A DNA stretch of 64,000 nucleotides, from positions 62,001 to 126,000 of the forward strand of contig CADEHE010000012.1 in NCBI GenBank assembly GCA_902826775.1, in the 5' to 3' direction. Origin of the DNA: an uncultured Pseudomonadota bacterium (GTDB taxonomy: Bacteria; Pseudomonadota; Gammaproteobacteria; Burkholderiales; JALYOK01). The notes beneath the pieces are model-generated. The model worked only from the letters and a program-made list of their open reading frames with translations. It made no database searches and was not told the origin of the DNA. How positions within the stretch are numbered: position 1 is the stretch's first letter; each line of letters opens with the position of its first letter. This document shows positions 34,005 to 42,784 of the stretch, in pieces. Made by a program: the position numbers and the translations under genes.

Positions 34005-34352
34005 TTACACTGCGGCGGTGACTTGAATCTCGACCTTGTAGTCGGGGCCAGCCAGCTTGGCTTCCACAGTCGCGCGCGCTGGGCATTGTCCCGCAGGCAC
34101 CCAGCTTTCCCACACGGCGTTCAGTTGGGAAAAGTCCGCCATGCTGGGCAGATAGATCGTGCAGGAAAGAATTTTGCTCTTATCGCTGCCGGCCTCCGCC
34201 AGCAATTTATCGATTTGCGCCAGCACTTGTTTGACTTGTCCGGTAACATCTTGCTTTGGATTTTCCGCTACTTGTCCGGCAAGATAGACGGTGCCGTTGT
34301 GCAGCACCATTTCCGACAAACGCTTGCCGATATGAAACCTTTGGATCGCCAT
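34005..34352 (-). CDS. RidA-family enamine/imine deaminase
   Basis: A 115-residue RidA/YjgF/UK114 protein. The conserved arginine lies in CPARATVEAKLA and other family motifs are GTVYLAGQVAENP and ILSCTIYLPSM. GAAGGAG precedes the start. RidA enzymes hydrolyse 2-aminoacrylate and related imines formed by PLP or FAD enzymes. Its neighbour, divergent across 62 bp, is a D-amino acid dehydrogenase whose imino-acid products are classical RidA-type substrates, so the two probably work together. Confidence 0.9.
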   Translation of the reverse strand: MAIQRFHIGKRLSEMVLHNGTVYLAGQVAENPKQDVTGQVKQVLAQIDKLLAEAGSDKSKILSCTIYLPSMADFSQLNAVWESWVPAGQCPARATVEAKLAGPDYKVEIQVTAAV

Positions 34353-34414
34353 AACATCTCCTTCGTGTTGATAAAGGCTGCCAGTGTAGCGCTAACTCGC
34401 GCGGTGCGAGGACG

Positions 34415-35677
34415 ATGAACGTTGTCGTACTCGGCGCCGGCGTCGTCGGCGTTACATCGGCGTGGTACTTGCGTCAAGCCGGGCACGAGGTCACCGTGCT
34501 CGACCGGCAGGCGGGCGCCGGTCTGGAAACCAGCTTCGCCAATGGCGGGCAGATTTCCGTCAGCCACGCCGAACCCTGGGCGAATCCGTCGGCGCCGCTG
34601 CAAGTATTCAAGTGGATGTTCAAGGAAGATGCGCCGCTGCTGTTTCGCCCGCGGCTGGACTTGCAACAAATTCGTTGGGGGTTTAATTTCTTCCGCGAAT
34701 GCACCGTTGCGCGCACCCGCGCGAACACCGAACAACTGGTGCATCTCGGCTTGTACAGCCGCGAATGTTTGCGCGAACTGCGCGCGGCAACACACCTGCA
34801 GTACGATCACCTTGAGAAGGGCATCCTGCACTATTTCACCGATGCCGCGGAGTTCGAGCGTGCGCTGAGCGCGGCACAAGCGATGCGCGAGCATGGCTTG
34901 GAGTTGGAGCTTAAGAGCGCGGACGAGTGCGTGCAGATTGAACCGGCGCTCAAGCACATCCGCTCGCGTCTCGCCGGCGGCACTTACACGGCGCGAGATG
35001 AATCCGGCGATGCCTACAAGTTCACCAGCAATCTGGCGCAGATTGCGGCCAATGCGGGGGTGCGTTTTCAATTTGGCGCGACCGTGCGCGGATTGGTCAC
35101 CGGTAGCGGGGCAGTGGCGGGTGTCGTGCTGGCCGGGGCGGACGGCAAGGAGCAAACGTTGCGGGCGGACGCCTACTTGATGTGCTTGGGCAGCTACAGC
35201 CCGTTGCTGCTCGACGCCATCGGCATTCGCATCGCCGTGTATCCGCTCAAGGGCTACTCGATCACCATTCCTATCGGCGCGCAGCATGAGGCGCCGTTTG
35301 TCAGCCTGACGGATCACGACCACAAGATGGCGATGTCGCGCTTAGGCGATCGCTTTCGCGTGGCCGGCACCGCCGAGTTGAACGGCTATGACACCAGCAT
35401 TAACCGCGTGCGCTGCGCGGCGCTGGTGCGGCGCGCGTTCGAAGTGTTTCCCAACGCCGGCGAGCGCAGCCAGATCGAGTTTTGGGCCGGCTTGCGGCCC
35501 GGCACTCCGGGCAACGTGCCCTATCTAGGCCGTACCCGCTACGACAACCTCTACCTCAACACCGGTCACGGCACGCTCGGCTGGACCAATGCTTGCGGTT
35601 CAGGCCAGGCCATCGCGGAGATTATGAGCGGGCGGCGGCCGCAGTTCGGCTTTCGCTTTTGCGGCGACGCGCAATGA
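34415..35677 (+). CDS. dadA: D-amino acid dehydrogenase (DadA family)
   Basis: A 420-residue FAD enzyme. The N-terminal dinucleotide motif is VVVLGAGVVGVTSAWYL; NGGQISVSHAEPWANP and the C-terminal GHGTLGWTNACGSGQAIAE are typical of DadA, which deaminates D-amino acids at the membrane and passes electrons to quinones. Length is close to the usual about 430. It is divergent from RidA. No alanine racemase (dadX) gene is next to it. It might also oxidise glycine released from a gamma-glutamylglycine pathway, but this is speculation. Confidence 0.92.
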   Translation: MNVVVLGAGVVGVTSAWYLRQAGHEVTVLDRQAGAGLETSFANGGQISVSHAEPWANPSAPLQVFKWMFKEDAPLLFRPRLDLQQIRWGFNFFRECTVARTRANTEQLVHLGLYSRECLRELRAATHLQYDHLEKGILHYFTDAAEFERALSAAQAMREHGLELELKSADECVQIEPALKHIRSRLAGGTYTARDESGDAYKFTSNLAQIAANAGVRFQFGATVRGLVTGSGAVAGVVLAGADGKEQTLRADAYLMCLGSYSPLLLDAIGIRIAVYPLKGYSITIPIGAQHEAPFVSLTDHDHKMAMSRLGDRFRVAGTAELNGYDTSINRVRCAALVRRAFEVFPNAGERSQIEFWAGLRPGTPGNVPYLGRTRYDNLYLNTGHGTLGWTNACGSGQAIAEIMSGRRPQFGFRFCGDAQ

Positions 35678-35735
35678 TCTGGTGCGCCGCCAAGCGGCGC
35701 GGGTAGGGTGGTAAAATCAGGCAAGCAGAAATCTC

Positions 35736-36437
35736 ATGAAACAGCTCGTTCTCGACGTCGCGCCGGCGTTCCTTCCCTCGTTGGACAATTTTGTCGCTGG
35801 GCCGAATAGCGAAGTGCTCGCGGCCTTGCGCGGCGTGCTGAGCGGCGCCCGGCGCGAGCGCTTGCTGTATCTGTTTGGCCCGGTCGGCAGCGGCAAGTCG
35901 CATCTGCTCAAGGCGGCTGTGGCGGTAACGCCTGGCGCGCAGCTGTTTGAAGGCAAGACTGCGAATGCCTTGCCGCGCGAAGCCGGGGCGCTCAAACTGA
36001 TTGCAATCGACGATGTCGATGCCTTGGCCGCCGCGGCGCAAGAGGACCTGTTTCACTTATTTAACGCTGTGCGGGTCAGCGACGCTCTATTGCTGGTCAG
36101 CGCGGTCACGGCCCCCGGGCAATTGCGCTTGCGTTTGGATGCGGCTACGCGCTTAGCTTCGATGCTTGCCTACGCTTTGCAACCGCTGAGCGATGCCGAG
36201 AAGGCGCAGGCGCTGCGCCAGCATGCCGCGCAAAAGGGATTTACGCTTGGCGAGGAAGTCATTGACTTCTTGCTGAAACATTGGCGCCGCGACCTGCCTT
36301 CGCTAATGGCCGCGCTGGAGCAACTCGACGCTTACTCGCTGGCCACGCATCGCCCAATTAGCGTGCCGTTGTTGAAGCAGGCGATCGGCGTTGGCATGAA
36401 AGGCGAAGGCGCAACTTCGATAGATACTGGCGGGTAG
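35736..36437 (+). CDS. hda: DnaA regulatory inactivator Hda
   Basis: A 233-residue protein similar to the AAA+ part of DnaA, with a Walker A-like GPVGSGKSHLLKA and Walker B IAIDDVDAL. It starts with QLVLDVAPA, a segment that fits the clamp-binding N-terminus of Hda. Hda with the sliding clamp promotes ATP hydrolysis by DnaA and so limits initiation. Gene order hda - HAD phosphatase - pcnB - folK is the betaproteobacterial arrangement. Confidence 0.92.
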   Translation: MKQLVLDVAPAFLPSLDNFVAGPNSEVLAALRGVLSGARRERLLYLFGPVGSGKSHLLKAAVAVTPGAQLFEGKTANALPREAGALKLIAIDDVDALAAAAQEDLFHLFNAVRVSDALLLVSAVTAPGQLRLRLDAATRLASMLAYALQPLSDAEKAQALRQHAAQKGFTLGEEVIDFLLKHWRRDLPSLMAALEQLDAYSLATHRPISVPLLKQAIGVGMKGEGATSIDTGG

Positions 36438-36540
36438 ATATTCTATATTGCTGCGCCAATCAATAATGATGAGATTATCGTGCCTTGGGTATATATGTGC
36501 CAGCCGCCAACGTGAATCTTTACCGCTTGACGCTGCATAG

Positions 36541-37266
36541 ATGCAGGAGCGCGACTTGGAACTCGCTTTATTCGACTTAGATAACACGCTGTTGAGCGGC
36601 GACAGCGATCATGGCTGGTCGCAGTTTCTCATCGAAGAAGGCGTGCTCGACCGGGTGCTCTATGAGCAGCGCAATGATGAGTTTTTTGCGCAGTACAAGG
36701 CCGGCACACTGGATATTTACGAGTATGTCGCCTTCCACATGACGGCGCTGGGCCGCTACTCGCGCGAGCAGTTGGATGCCTGGCACCGGCGTTTCATGAG
36801 CAAGAAGATCAAGCCGATGATCACGCGGAAGTCGCGCGCGCTGGTGGCGCAACACCAGGTGCGTGGAACGCTTGCCGCGGTGGTCACCGCAACCAATAGC
36901 TTTGTCACCGGCCCGATCGCCGCGGAGTTGGCGGTGCCGCATTTGCTCGCTACGGAAGCCGAGGAAATCGACGGACGCTTTACCGGCCGCGTCAAGGGCA
37001 CGCCTTGCTTTCGCGAGGGCAAGATCAAGCGCGTCGAGCAGTTCTTGTCGGAACGCGGTATGTCCTTCGAGAGTTTTTCCAAGAGCTATTTTTACAGCGA
37101 TTCGCTGAACGATCTGCCGTTGCTGTCGCGCGTCAGTCATCCGGTGGCCGTGGATCCCGATCCGACGCTGCGAGCCCACGCGCAGCAGCACAATTGGCCG
37201 ATCATCAGCCTGCGCGACAATGATGGCGCCCGTCCGCGCGCCGCAGACGGCGGTTTTGGGCGCTGA
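36541..37266 (+). CDS. HAD-IB family hydrolase (SerB-like phosphatase)
   Basis: A 241-residue HAD-superfamily subfamily IB protein: motif I LFDLDNTLLSGDSD, motif II VVTATNSFVT and motif III/IV with KIKRVEQFL and YFYSDSLNDLPLL. It resembles phosphoserine-phosphatase-like hydrolases; the true substrate in this conserved slot between hda and pcnB is not settled. No clear ribosome site precedes the ATG at 36541, and no better start exists. It is cytoplasmic. Confidence 0.88.
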   Translation: MQERDLELALFDLDNTLLSGDSDHGWSQFLIEEGVLDRVLYEQRNDEFFAQYKAGTLDIYEYVAFHMTALGRYSREQLDAWHRRFMSKKIKPMITRKSRALVAQHQVRGTLAAVVTATNSFVTGPIAAELAVPHLLATEAEEIDGRFTGRVKGTPCFREGKIKRVEQFLSERGMSFESFSKSYFYSDSLNDLPLLSRVSHPVAVDPDPTLRAHAQQHNWPIISLRDNDGARPRAADGGFGR

Positions 37267-37363
37267 GCTGCTGTGCTATCCTGCCGCGCTTAGGCATGCC
37301 AATGGTCGCGCAGAGTAGATTCGGGGGCGGCAGCGCCTTCACGCACGTGCGCTTTATGTCGCG

Positions 37364-38767
37364 ATGATTCGCAAATTCATACAAAAAGTCTTCAAGAAAA
37401 AACCGGCGAGCGTCGCTGCGGCGCAGCTCAAGCCGCGCATCTATACACGCCAGCAACACGGGATCGCGCGCGAGAAGATCAGCGACTGCGCCATGCGCAC
37501 CACGCGCCTGTTGCAAGAATCTGGTTTTCAAGCGTTCGTCGTTGGCGGCGCGGTGCGCGATTTGTTGCTTGGGCGCGAGCCGAAGGATTTCGACGTTGCC
37601 ACCAATGCCACGCCCGCCGAGACGCGCAAAATCATCCGGCGCTCGCGCGTCATCGGCCGGCGTTTTCAGATCGTCCACGCCTTGTGCGGCGACGAGGTCG
37701 TGGAGGTGTCGACATTTCGCGCGGTGCAAAGCAGCGCGGCAGACGACAGTGCAAGCGGCACCGCGGACGCTGCGCACCGCACTGACGAGCATGGACGCGT
37801 GCTGCGCGATAACGTGTTCGGCAGCCAAGCGGAAGACGCGCTGCGGCGCGATTTCACGGTGAACGCGCTTTACTACGACCCGAGCGCTGAAGAAGTGTGG
37901 GATTACGGGCAAGGCGTCGATGATGTGAGGCGGCGCGTGCTGCGCGTTATCGGCGATCCGGCCACGCGCTACCGTGAAGATCCGGTTCGCATGCTGCGCG
38001 CGGTGCGGTTCGCGGCGAAGCTCGGATTCAGTCTCGATCCCGCCACGCGTGCGCCGATCGGCGCCATGTCGGACCTGCTGGCGAACGTTCCGAGTTCGCG
38101 GCTATTCGATGAAATCCTCAAGCTGCTGTTGTCAGGCCACGCTCACGCATGCGTGCATCGCTTGCGCGAAGAAGGTTTGCATCATGGCTTGCTGCCGATG
38201 CTCGATGTCATTCTTGAGCAGCCGCTTGGGCAGCGTTTTGTCGATCTCGCGCTGCAGCGCACCGATGAGCGCATTCGCGACGGCAAACCGGTATCGCCGT
38301 CGTTCTTGTTGGCGGCGCTGCTTTGGCACGAAGTCCTCGCCAGCAGTCAACGCCACACGGCGAAAGGCATGAAACCGGTGCCGGCATTGCACGCGGCAAT
38401 GCACGACGTGCTGGAAGCGCAGCGCAAGCAGCTGGCCATTCCTCATCGCTACGATGCGCAAATGAAGGAGCTTTGGCTCATGCAGCCGCGCTTCATGCAG
38501 CGTTTCGGCGCGCGTCCGCTGCGCTTGCTGGAGACACCGCGCTTTCGCGCCGGGATGGATTTTTTGGTGCTGCGCTGCGAAGCGGGCGAACTGGACGCGG
38601 AACTCGGCAACTGGTGGCTGCAATTCAGCGCCGCCGATGCCGAGCAGCGCCGTGCCTTGCTCGAAAGCGTTAGCGAGGATGCGCGCGCCCCTGAGGGTCA
38701 GCGCAAGCGCCGCCGTCCGCGCCGGCGGCGCTCGGCCCGTCCGGCCGCCGTTGCCGCAGAGAACTAG
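37364..38767 (+). CDS. pcnB: Poly(A) polymerase I
   Basis: A 467-residue class II nucleotidyltransferase: FVVGGAVRDLLLGREPKDFDVATNA carries the GG motif and catalytic Asp pair, and RRDFTVNALYYDP and RMLRAVRFAAKLGF are PcnB signatures. The basic tail (Arg/Lys-rich to the stop) is typical of PcnB and not of CCA-adding enzymes. It adds 3' A-tails that mark RNA for decay. It is followed closely by folK. Confidence 0.95.
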   Translation: MIRKFIQKVFKKKPASVAAAQLKPRIYTRQQHGIAREKISDCAMRTTRLLQESGFQAFVVGGAVRDLLLGREPKDFDVATNATPAETRKIIRRSRVIGRRFQIVHALCGDEVVEVSTFRAVQSSAADDSASGTADAAHRTDEHGRVLRDNVFGSQAEDALRRDFTVNALYYDPSAEEVWDYGQGVDDVRRRVLRVIGDPATRYREDPVRMLRAVRFAAKLGFSLDPATRAPIGAMSDLLANVPSSRLFDEILKLLLSGHAHACVHRLREEGLHHGLLPMLDVILEQPLGQRFVDLALQRTDERIRDGKPVSPSFLLAALLWHEVLASSQRHTAKGMKPVPALHAAMHDVLEAQRKQLAIPHRYDAQMKELWLMQPRFMQRFGARPLRLLETPRFRAGMDFLVLRCEAGELDAELGNWWLQFSAADAEQRRALLESVSEDARAPEGQRKRRRPRRRRSARPAAVAAEN

Positions 38768-38840
38768 TGCGCGCTCGGGGTGCCGCCGCCGGGCTAGTTT
38801 TTGTTTGAGCGCGGCTTCAGTGACGCCCAGTTCCGGCTGA

Positions 38841-39341
38841 ATGAAGCAGGCTTTCATTGCGCTAGGCGCCAACTTGGCCGATCCGCGCAGCCAGATCGCT
38901 TCTGCTTTGCAGGAGATTGCGGCGCTGCCGCACACCAGGCTGATGCGCGTGTCTTCGCTCTACCGCAGCGCGCCAGTGGGGTATACTGCGCAGCCCGAAT
39001 TCGTCAATGCCGTTTGCGAAGTGGCGACCGGCTTAGCGGCGCGCGCGCTGCTTGGCGCGTTGCTGGAAATCGAGCGCCGGCACGGCCGCGAGCGCAGTTT
39101 CGCCAATGCGCCGCGCACGTTGGACTTAGACATCGCGCTGTATGGGGATGAGGTTATCGACGAACCCGGTTTGATCGTCCCGCATCCGCGCATGTTGCAG
39201 CGCGCTTTCGTCTTACTGCCATTGGCCGAGATCGCACCGCAACTGTCTATTCCAGGTGTGGGAACAGTGGCCGACCAGCTTGCCGGCGTAGCGGGGCAAG
39301 AGATAGAAAGAATACCGGGTGAGCTCTGGCGCCCGGCTTAA
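38841..39341 (+). CDS. folK: 2-amino-4-hydroxy-6-hydroxymethyldihydropteridine diphosphokinase
   Basis: A 166-residue HPPK, which pyrophosphorylates the pterin alcohol in folate synthesis. Motifs are ALGANLADP, SSLYRSAPVGYTAQPEFVNAV, ERRHGRERSFANAPRTLDLD and LIVPHPRMLQRAFVLLPLAEI. Length is normal. It lies between pcnB and the deoxynucleoside kinase gene in the conserved order. Confidence 0.96.
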   Translation: MKQAFIALGANLADPRSQIASALQEIAALPHTRLMRVSSLYRSAPVGYTAQPEFVNAVCEVATGLAARALLGALLEIERRHGRERSFANAPRTLDLDIALYGDEVIDEPGLIVPHPRMLQRAFVLLPLAEIAPQLSIPGVGTVADQLAGVAGQEIERIPGELWRPA

Positions 39342-39364
39342 GATTAGCCATAACGACTAGACAC

Positions 39365-40039
39365 ATGTTCCAACAAGCCGCCAACAACGCAGGCGCTGTC
39401 GCCGCCAAATTCCCTTACGTCGTTGTTGAAGGGCCGATCGGCGCTGGCAAGACCAGCCTCGCTCGGCGGCTCGCGCAGCGCATGGAAGCGGAACTGCTGC
39501 TGGAGAACCCAGAGGAAAATCCTTTCCTGGCGCAGTTCTATCGCGACATGCCGCGCTATGCGTTTCAAACGCAGATGTTTTTTCTCTTCCAGCGCGTTAC
39601 GCAATTGCGCGATCTAAAGCAGCATGAATTGTTCAAGCCCAGCATCGTCGCGGACTTTATGCTGGAGAAAGATCCCTTGTTTGCGCAGCTGACGCTAAAC
39701 GACGACGAGTTTCGCTTGTATCAACAAGTCTATCGGCACCTGGCGCCGCAGGCGCCAACGCCGGATCTGGTCATCTATCTGCAAGCTCCGGTTGATGTGC
39801 TGTCGGCGCGCGTCGAGCGGCGCGGCAATAAGTCGGAACGCCGCATTGGCGACGACTACTTGCGCAAGCTGGCGGAAAGCTATGTCGAGTTTTTTTATCG
39901 CTACGATCGCTCGCCCTTGTTGATCGTCAACAGCGAGAATCTCAACTTCGTCGACCGGGACCGCGATTTGGAGCTTTTGCTGGAGCGCATGCGCAGCATG
40001 CGTGGGGGCCGTGAATTTTTTAGCAGAGGAGTGAATTGA
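39365..40039 (+). CDS. Deoxyadenosine/deoxyguanosine kinase family
   Basis: A 224-residue deoxynucleoside kinase: P-loop GPIGAGKTSLARRLA, ADFMLEKDPLFA (DRS-like region), DLVIYLQAPVDVL and an Arg-rich lid RVERRGNKSERRIGDDYL. It phosphorylates deoxynucleosides for salvage. It sits between folK and panB, and the panB start follows its stop by 2 bp, so they are co-translated from one message. Confidence 0.92.
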   Translation: MFQQAANNAGAVAAKFPYVVVEGPIGAGKTSLARRLAQRMEAELLLENPEENPFLAQFYRDMPRYAFQTQMFFLFQRVTQLRDLKQHELFKPSIVADFMLEKDPLFAQLTLNDDEFRLYQQVYRHLAPQAPTPDLVIYLQAPVDVLSARVERRGNKSERRIGDDYLRKLAESYVEFFYRYDRSPLLIVNSENLNFVDRDRDLELLLERMRSMRGGREFFSRGVN

Positions 40040-40041
40040 GT

Positions 40042-40836
40042 ATGCGCTTGACACTAAACGACATGAACAAGAAGTACGCCGCCAAAGAAAAACTCGTCAT
40101 GCTGAGTTGCTATGACGCGAGCTTTGCGGCACTGCTCGATGCGGCCGGTGTCGAACTGATGCTGGTCGGCGATTCGCTCGGCATGGTAATCCAGGGTCAC
40201 CCGACGCCGCTGCCGGTGACGATCGAAGATGCCGTGTATCACACTGCGGCGGTTGCCCGCGGCAGCAAGACGGCGATGGTGATGGGCGATCTGCCGTTCG
40301 CGACTTATCAGATCAGCAAGGAACAGGCGTTCGCCAACGCCGCGAAGCTGATGCAAGCCGGCGCGGGGATCGTAAAGCTCGAGGGCGGTGTGCCCATGGC
40401 GGAGACGGTCGAGTTCCTGGTGACGCGCGGCATACCGGTGTGCGGCCACCTGGGTCTGACGCCGCAGGCGTTCAACCAGCTCGGCGGTTTTCGCATGCAG
40501 GGCAAGGACGAGGCCGGACAGCAACAGTTGTTGGCGGACGCCAAAGCGCTGCAGGACGCCGGTGCGGCGATGATCGTGTTTGAATTCATTCCGGCGAGTT
40601 TGGGCAAGCGTGTCACCGAGGCGCTGAAGATTCCGACCATCGGCATCGGCGCGGGGCCGGACTGCTCCGGACAAATCCTAATCACTTACGACATGCTCGA
40701 CATTTTTCCCGGCAAGAAACCTTCGTTCGTGAAGAACTACATGGAAGGTAACGGCACGCCGGCGAAAGCGATTGCCGCCTTCGTGCGCGAAGTCAAGAGC
40801 GGCGCGTTTCCTTCGCCGGAATACTACAAACCTTAG
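40042..40836 (+). CDS. panB: 3-methyl-2-oxobutanoate hydroxymethyltransferase
   Basis: A 264-residue PanB. The start at 40042 has GAGGAG 10 bases upstream. Motifs: SCYDASFAALLDAAGVE, LVGDSLGMVIQGH, KLEGG, HLGLTPQ and IGIGAGPDCSGQ. It uses methylene-THF to make ketopantoate, the first step of pantothenate synthesis, and is paired with panC. Confidence 0.97.
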   Translation: MRLTLNDMNKKYAAKEKLVMLSCYDASFAALLDAAGVELMLVGDSLGMVIQGHPTPLPVTIEDAVYHTAAVARGSKTAMVMGDLPFATYQISKEQAFANAAKLMQAGAGIVKLEGGVPMAETVEFLVTRGIPVCGHLGLTPQAFNQLGGFRMQGKDEAGQQQLLADAKALQDAGAAMIVFEFIPASLGKRVTEALKIPTIGIGAGPDCSGQILITYDMLDIFPGKKPSFVKNYMEGNGTPAKAIAAFVREVKSGAFPSPEYYKP

Positions 40837-40855
40837 CCGCTGCCAGGGGAATCGC

Positions 40856-41689
40856 ATGGATGTGATCCACACCGTTTCCGAGTTGCGCACGCGCTTGCGC
40901 GAAGAGCGCCGCGTGGCGCTCGTGCCCACTATGGGCAACTTGCACGAAGGTCACATCCAGCTCATCCGGATCGCCAAACCGCGTGCGGCGTGCTTAGTGG
41001 CGAGCATCTTTGTCAATCGCTTGCAGTTCGGACCGAAGGACGATTACGATCGCTACCCGCGCACGTTGGATCCCGACTGCGAGAAGCTCGCGGCTGCAGG
41101 CTGTCATGTCGTGTTTGCGCCCAACGAGAAAATTGTTTACCCCGAGCCGCAAACGTTTACCGTCGATCCCACGGCTTCACTGCAAAACATTCTAGAAGGC
41201 GAGTTCCGCCCTGGGCATTTTCGCGGCGTCGCCACGGTCGTGTTGAAGTTGTTCAACATGGTGCAGCCGCAAGTGGCGATTTTCGGCAAAAAGGATTACC
41301 AGCAATATCTTGTGCTGCGCGATATGGTGCGCCAATTCGAGCTGCCGATCGATATCATTCCGGCCGAAACGGTGCGCGCCGACGACGGCTTGGCCCTATC
41401 GTCGCGCAACGGCTATTTGTCGGCGTTGGAACGCGTCGAGGCGATCCGCCTTTATCAGGCGCTCCACAAAATTCGCGGCGCGATCTATGCCGGCGAGCGC
41501 GATTTCGCCAAGCTCGAGCGCGAAGCCAGCGCGCAACTGGACGCTGCCGGGTGGAAAACCGACTACGTTGCGGTGCGCCGCCAGCAAGATTTGCTCGAGG
41601 CGACGACGCAAGAGCGCCGCTTGGTAGTCCTCGGCGCATCGCGCTTGGGCAGCACGCGCTTGATCGACAACCTCGAGATCAATTTATAG
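40856..41689 (+). CDS. panC: Pantothenate synthetase
   Basis: A 277-residue PanC, which joins pantoate and beta-alanine using ATP. CAGGGGA precedes the start at 40856. Motifs are PTMGNLHEGH (HxGH-type), FGPKDDYDRYPRT, FGKKDYQQYLVLRDMV and ALSSRNGYLS. The lysine-rich KMSKS equivalent lies in the last third. It follows panB by 19 bp. A GC-rich hairpin (41696-41713) lies just after the stop. Confidence 0.96.
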   Translation: MDVIHTVSELRTRLREERRVALVPTMGNLHEGHIQLIRIAKPRAACLVASIFVNRLQFGPKDDYDRYPRTLDPDCEKLAAAGCHVVFAPNEKIVYPEPQTFTVDPTASLQNILEGEFRPGHFRGVATVVLKLFNMVQPQVAIFGKKDYQQYLVLRDMVRQFELPIDIIPAETVRADDGLALSSRNGYLSALERVEAIRLYQALHKIRGAIYAGERDFAKLEREASAQLDAAGWKTDYVAVRRQQDLLEATTQERRLVVLGASRLGSTRLIDNLEINL

Positions 41690-41718
41690 CGTCCAGCCCG
41701 GCGCGGGCCGGGCGGCGG

Positions 41719-41931
41719 TTACGTCGGCCAAGGTCCTGTCGGGGAACCGTAGCCGTAATCCCATGGCCCGGCGCCGAAGCGCATGGCGCCATCGGTCGCC
41801 CAATAGGGTGTACCAATGCCGCCGTGCCCAGGGTCGGGCGGGATATGCGGGCGTCCGCCTTCATACAAGTTGATCATGCCGCCGGCGACGGCGGCGAGCG
41901 CAGCTGGTTCCAATATTGCGGTTGCGTCCAT
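41719..41931 (-). CDS. Small peptide with double-glycine-type leader
   Basis: A 70-residue peptide with ATG 41931 and an upstream GGAG plus AAGG (ACGGAGATAAGGTCT), and a TAA stop at 41719-41721. The first 18 residues, MDATAILEPAALAAVAGG, resemble the leaders cut by C39 peptidase ABC exporters (LxxxxLxxVxGG). The rest is rich in Gly, Pro, His and aromatic residues (YEGGRPHIPPDPGHGG, GAGPWDYGYGSPTGPWP) with no Cys. This pattern fits a secreted microcin-like or RiPP-like peptide. No transporter, immunity or modification gene is adjacent, so the function is unproven; a chance frame is the alternative. Confidence 0.5.
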   Translation of the reverse strand: MDATAILEPAALAAVAGGMINLYEGGRPHIPPDPGHGGIGTPYWATDGAMRFGAGPWDYGYGSPTGPWPT

Positions 41932-42081
41932 AGACCTTATCTCCGTGAATGCCGAGACGATGTGTCTCACTACCAGCATCGCAGCCGAGCGCCGCATCGC
42001 CACGGAAATGCGGCACTAAACGCGTGTGACGCAGTGCCGCGCGAGCAGCGGCTCGCACAGTGGATTTTGGTATGCTTGTTC

Positions 42082-42552
42082 ATGGCCGCGTTAACCGATC
42101 AGGGGTTCATGCGCGCCGCGCTCGAACTGGCGCGGCAAGCCGGCGCGCGCGGCGAAGTGCCGGTCGGCGCAGTGCTCGTATTCGATGGCGCAGTCATCGC
42201 CGAAGGCTGCAACCTCACGATTTCCAGCAACGATCCGACCGCGCACGCCGAACTGGTCGCGATCCGCGCGGCAGCACAGCGCCGCGGCAACTACCGCTTA
42301 AACGAAAGTGTCTTGTACACTACCCTCGAACCGTGCCCCATGTGCGCCGGCGCCATCATGCATGCGCGCGTGGCCCGTGTGGTGTTTGCGGCGCCCGACC
42401 CCAAAGGCGGGGCCACCGGCAGTGTCGTCGATTTGTTCGCCGAGCGGCGATTGAACCATCATACCGAAGTCATCGGCGGCGTGCTCGCCGAGGAGAGCGC
42501 GATGCTGCTGCGTGAGTTTTTTGCCGCCAAGCGGGGCAGGTCGCCGCAGTGA
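42082..42552 (+). CDS. tadA: tRNA-specific adenosine deaminase
   Basis: A 156-residue TadA. It deaminates the wobble adenosine of tRNA-Arg to inosine. The active site is DPTAHAELVAI (His55, Glu57) and PCPMCAGA (Cys85, Cys88), a zinc site. The start is ATG 42082; an open frame extends far upstream through panC but is an accident of base composition. It follows the small-peptide gene on the opposite strand. Confidence 0.95.
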   Translation: MAALTDQGFMRAALELARQAGARGEVPVGAVLVFDGAVIAEGCNLTISSNDPTAHAELVAIRAAAQRRGNYRLNESVLYTTLEPCPMCAGAIMHARVARVVFAAPDPKGGATGSVVDLFAERRLNHHTEVIGGVLAEESAMLLREFFAAKRGRSPQ

Positions 42553-42666
42553 AGTCCGAAGTGCGAGAGACGCGTGATGCAGCGCGTTCGCCGATTCGAA
42601 TTGTCTTATTCGAGGATTACGTTTTGCGTGAGGTCGAGTATTGCGAACAGGGCAGCCCCGCCCTAG

Positions 42667-42720
42667 CCCTCCCCCTAGAATGGGGAGGGAAGCTGCTCCT
42701 TCCCCTCTTCAGGGGGAAGG
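42667..42720. repeat. Paired GC-rich hairpins (CCTCCCC/CCTTCCCC type)
   Basis: CCCTCCCC at 42667-42674 pairs with GGGGAGGG at 42682-42689, and CCTTCCCC at 42698-42705 pairs with GGGGAAGG at 42713-42720. The tail GGTTGGGGATGGGG recalls dispersed intergenic repeats of beta- and gammaproteobacteria. A second copy of the right-hand hairpin lies in the SCO gene at 54240-54262. Confidence 0.7.
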
Positions 42721-42784
42721 TTGGGGATGGGGCGTGTCATGAGATTAGGGAACTCTCAATAGGTTAATCCGTTAAGGAGTGTGC

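Noticed and set aside
34268..35323. 351-codon minus-strand frame over dadA and the RidA start
   Set aside because: It overlaps two well-supported genes and carries no recognisable motif.
40990..42081. Upstream extension of the tadA frame through panC
   Set aside because: The TadA domain begins at 42082; the extension is a reading of panC in another frame.
42549..42767. 72-codon frame after tadA
   Set aside because: Half of it reads through paired hairpin repeats, so the protein is not credible.
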